The notes under the pieces: model-generated | Databases searched by the model: none | Seen by the model: only the letters and a program-made list of their open reading frames with translations | What the model was told of the DNA's origin: nothing | Shown: positions 62,805-64,000 of the stretch, in pieces | Layout of the letters: the number at the start of each line of letters is the position of its first letter | Position numbering within the stretch: the stretch's first letter is position 1 | NCBI RefSeq assembly: GCF_013302895.1 | Contig: NZ_VJOK01000001.1 | Span: 3,468,393 to 3,532,392, forward strand | Source: Streptomyces albus subsp. chlorinus | GTDB lineage: Bacteria; Actinomycetota; Actinomycetes; Streptomycetales; Streptomycetaceae | Reading direction: 5' to 3' | DNA: 64,000 nt | Translations under genes and position numbers: made by a program

Positions 62805-63391
62805 CTCTCCCCCTAAAAGTCAGACTCTGCGGTCAAAAAGCGACCCCACCGGAGAGAGCTTGCGCACCGAATCTATTTCCGAGTGAGGTAGAGGAGACTG
62901 GCTTGATCACGTCGGCGTCCGGCTTGTTCGCCAAGCCTCTACCTCGCTGTGCTCCTATCCGCTGTGGATGAGCGGAAGGAAGCGCCATTCGATTCGAGAG
63001 GAAACTTCCTGCAACAGGGAAGCCCCCTCTCGCGTCAAGGCACTGACAGGAAGGCACCCCGCTCCTCAACCAGGAGCGGGAGCGCCGCAATGTCGAGTGG
63101 CCGATGACATGGATCCGCATACCTCGACAGAATCCGAGCACCCGCCCGGTACCCGTCCGGGCCCCAGTACCCGTCCGGGCTCCGGAACCGTTCCGGAACC
63201 ACCCCGGAACCGGTCCGGAACCCGGCCCCGGCTCCCGGCCGCTCCTGGGACCGCCCGGATCCCCGGCCTCCGGGACCGTTGCGGAGACGGCCGGGGACGT
63301 GCGGGGGGGGCGGTCGACCGGAAGCCGCCGGGCGCTCTGGCGTACGCCCGGCGCACCGGGGAAGGTGGGCAAGTACACCGGAGGTGTGCGT
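62805..63391. other. Gap with inverted repeats, right of pseudogene
   Basis: No supported gene. GAGGTAGAGG (62885-62894) is matched by CCTCTACCTC (62936-62945) with a 41-base interval. CCCGCTCCT / AGGAGCGGG forms a 9-bp hairpin at 63058-63080. A CCGGAACC/CCCGTCCGGG repeated tract spans about 63150-63240. Confidence 0.5.
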
Positions 63392-63589
63392 ATGACAGAG
63401 GCATCACAGACCCGGCGGCAGACCGAGGAGTCCGACCGCCTTACCGACGCGGAGCGGCTGCGCCGCCGTGCTCGCTTTCTCCGAGAGCTGAACGAGGCGA
63501 AGGAGTTGCGCGAACGCGTCCACCCGCGCCGCTCCCGCGCCGCCCGCCGGCGTCGGCAGGCACTGCGGATGCGCACGTTCCGCTGGTGA
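63392..63589 (+). CDS. Small basic conserved protein
   Basis: A 65-residue, strongly basic protein: an acidic/Gln start (MTEASQTRRQTEESDRLTD) then a helix rich in Arg and Leu (AERLRRRARFLRELNEAKELRERV) ending RMRTFRW. No recognised domain; it may bind nucleic acid or ribosomes. GGAGG stands seven bases before the ATG, an excellent site. Similar small genes lie near tadA in streptomycetes as I recall. Confidence 0.7.
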   Translation: MTEASQTRRQTEESDRLTDAERLRRRARFLRELNEAKELRERVHPRRSRAARRRRQALRMRTFRW

Positions 63590-63816
63590 GCGCCGTGCAC
63601 GCGTGCGCACGGTGCTCAGCTCAGCGTCGCGAGGTGTCACGGTGCGTCGCCACATACGGGCGCGGGGGAAACCGTTCGGGCAACAGCCGGGCAAACAGCG
63701 CGACGACGCACAGCCGAAGACTCCTCGCACGGCGCGGGTTTCTGCCACGATTCCCGTGGGGCGGGGCACGGTCCTCGTCGACATCGGGCACATCTTGAAT
63801 CAGTGGGAGAGTCACG

Positions 63817-64000
63817 GTGTATTTCGCCGCGCTGCTCGCGCGCACCGAAGACGGGTGGGAAGCGAGCGACACAGAGCTGGACGATGTGGAGACCCTGGCC
63901 GATCTGGCCGACCTGGCCCGGGAGGCCACGCCGGACGACGAGACAGTGCTGGTCTGCATCGAGCAGGAGGGGGAGTGGTTCGGTGTCGTCCGGGTGGACG
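63817..64000 (+). CDS. tRNA adenosine deaminase-associated protein (partial)
   Basis: The first 61 codons of a gene cut by the window end. The product begins YFAALLARTEDGWEASDTEL, with acidic helices and VLVCIEQEGEWFGVVRVD, matching the conserved actinobacterial protein normally encoded directly upstream of tadA (tRNA adenosine deaminase). Function unknown. GTG start with GGGAGAG upstream. Confidence 0.85.
   Translation, partial: MYFAALLARTEDGWEASDTELDDVETLADLADLAREATPDDETVLVCIEQEGEWFGVVRVD

Overview
The window looks like the chromosome of a streptomycete. The DNA is very GC-rich with strong third-position G/C, GTG starts are common, secreted and disordered proteins abound, and the gene set is typical of the genus: an AtrA-type TetR regulator, an AfsR-like regulator, several ECF sigma factors, a SpoIIE-type phosphatase, a Ser/Thr kinase, a c-di-AMP riboswitch in front of a cell-wall peptidase, and the gene usually found next to tadA. 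From memory, the order NDH-2 / atrA / sigma / AfsR-like / asparagine-synthase-like / sporulation-associated gene / trmB / prsW matches the S. coelicolor neighbourhood of atrA (SCO4118). I could not check this.

Layout. 0-7.9 kb: MarR regulator divergent from an MFS exporter, a PAS-SpoIIE-HATPase phosphatase, a type II NADH dehydrogenase and the divergent TetR regulator AtrA. 8.3-18 kb: a very long ECF sigma factor with a zinc finger and membrane segment, overlapping tail-to-tail a large AfsR/SARP-type ATPase, then an asparagine-synthase-like protein. 18-20.2 kb holds no gene I can support. 20.2-27.1 kb: sporulation-associated regulator, L-2-hydroxyglutarate oxidase-like enzyme, trmB, PrsW-like membrane protease. 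27.1-34.05 kb: an accessory island of lower GC, with a Vsr endonuclease, a cytosine-5 methyltransferase, an SNF2-type helicase, a ParB-like protein, a winged-helix/zinc-ribbon (HNH-like) protein and a divergent HTH regulator. This is the best candidate for an uncharacterised restriction/defence-type system. 34.2-41.5 kb: frameshifted aldo/keto reductase, M23 peptidase under a ydaO riboswitch, DUF4232-type lipoprotein, Ser/Thr kinase. 41.5-47.8 kb: two overlapping sigma genes (the second of ECF41 type), its partner NAD-binding protein, an alpha/beta hydrolase and a UvrA-like ATPase. 47.9-53.5 kb: cupin-SDR operon, STAS protein, TctCBA tricarboxylate transporter. 53.9-64 kb: CPA2 antiporter, DedA protein with a collagen-like tail, secreted M28 aminopeptidase, VapB-like protein, LytR_C protein, upp, a small accessory stretch with an unknown gene and a multiply broken secreted-protein gene, then the start of the tadA-associated gene.

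How the genes relate. Much of the window is regulatory: partner-switch components (SpoIIE phosphatase, STAS), sigma factors, a kinase and large regulators. Envelope functions recur (M23, M28, PrsW, DedA, LytR_C). The island at 27-34 kb interrupts otherwise housekeeping gene order and carries its own regulator with an iterated repeat upstream. Two unusual features are a 51-bp perfect palindrome containing two inverted DnaA boxes at 58.88 kb, and the frequency of short tandem repeats, both between genes and as disordered inserts inside proteins. All coordinates come from reading the sequence. No database search was run.
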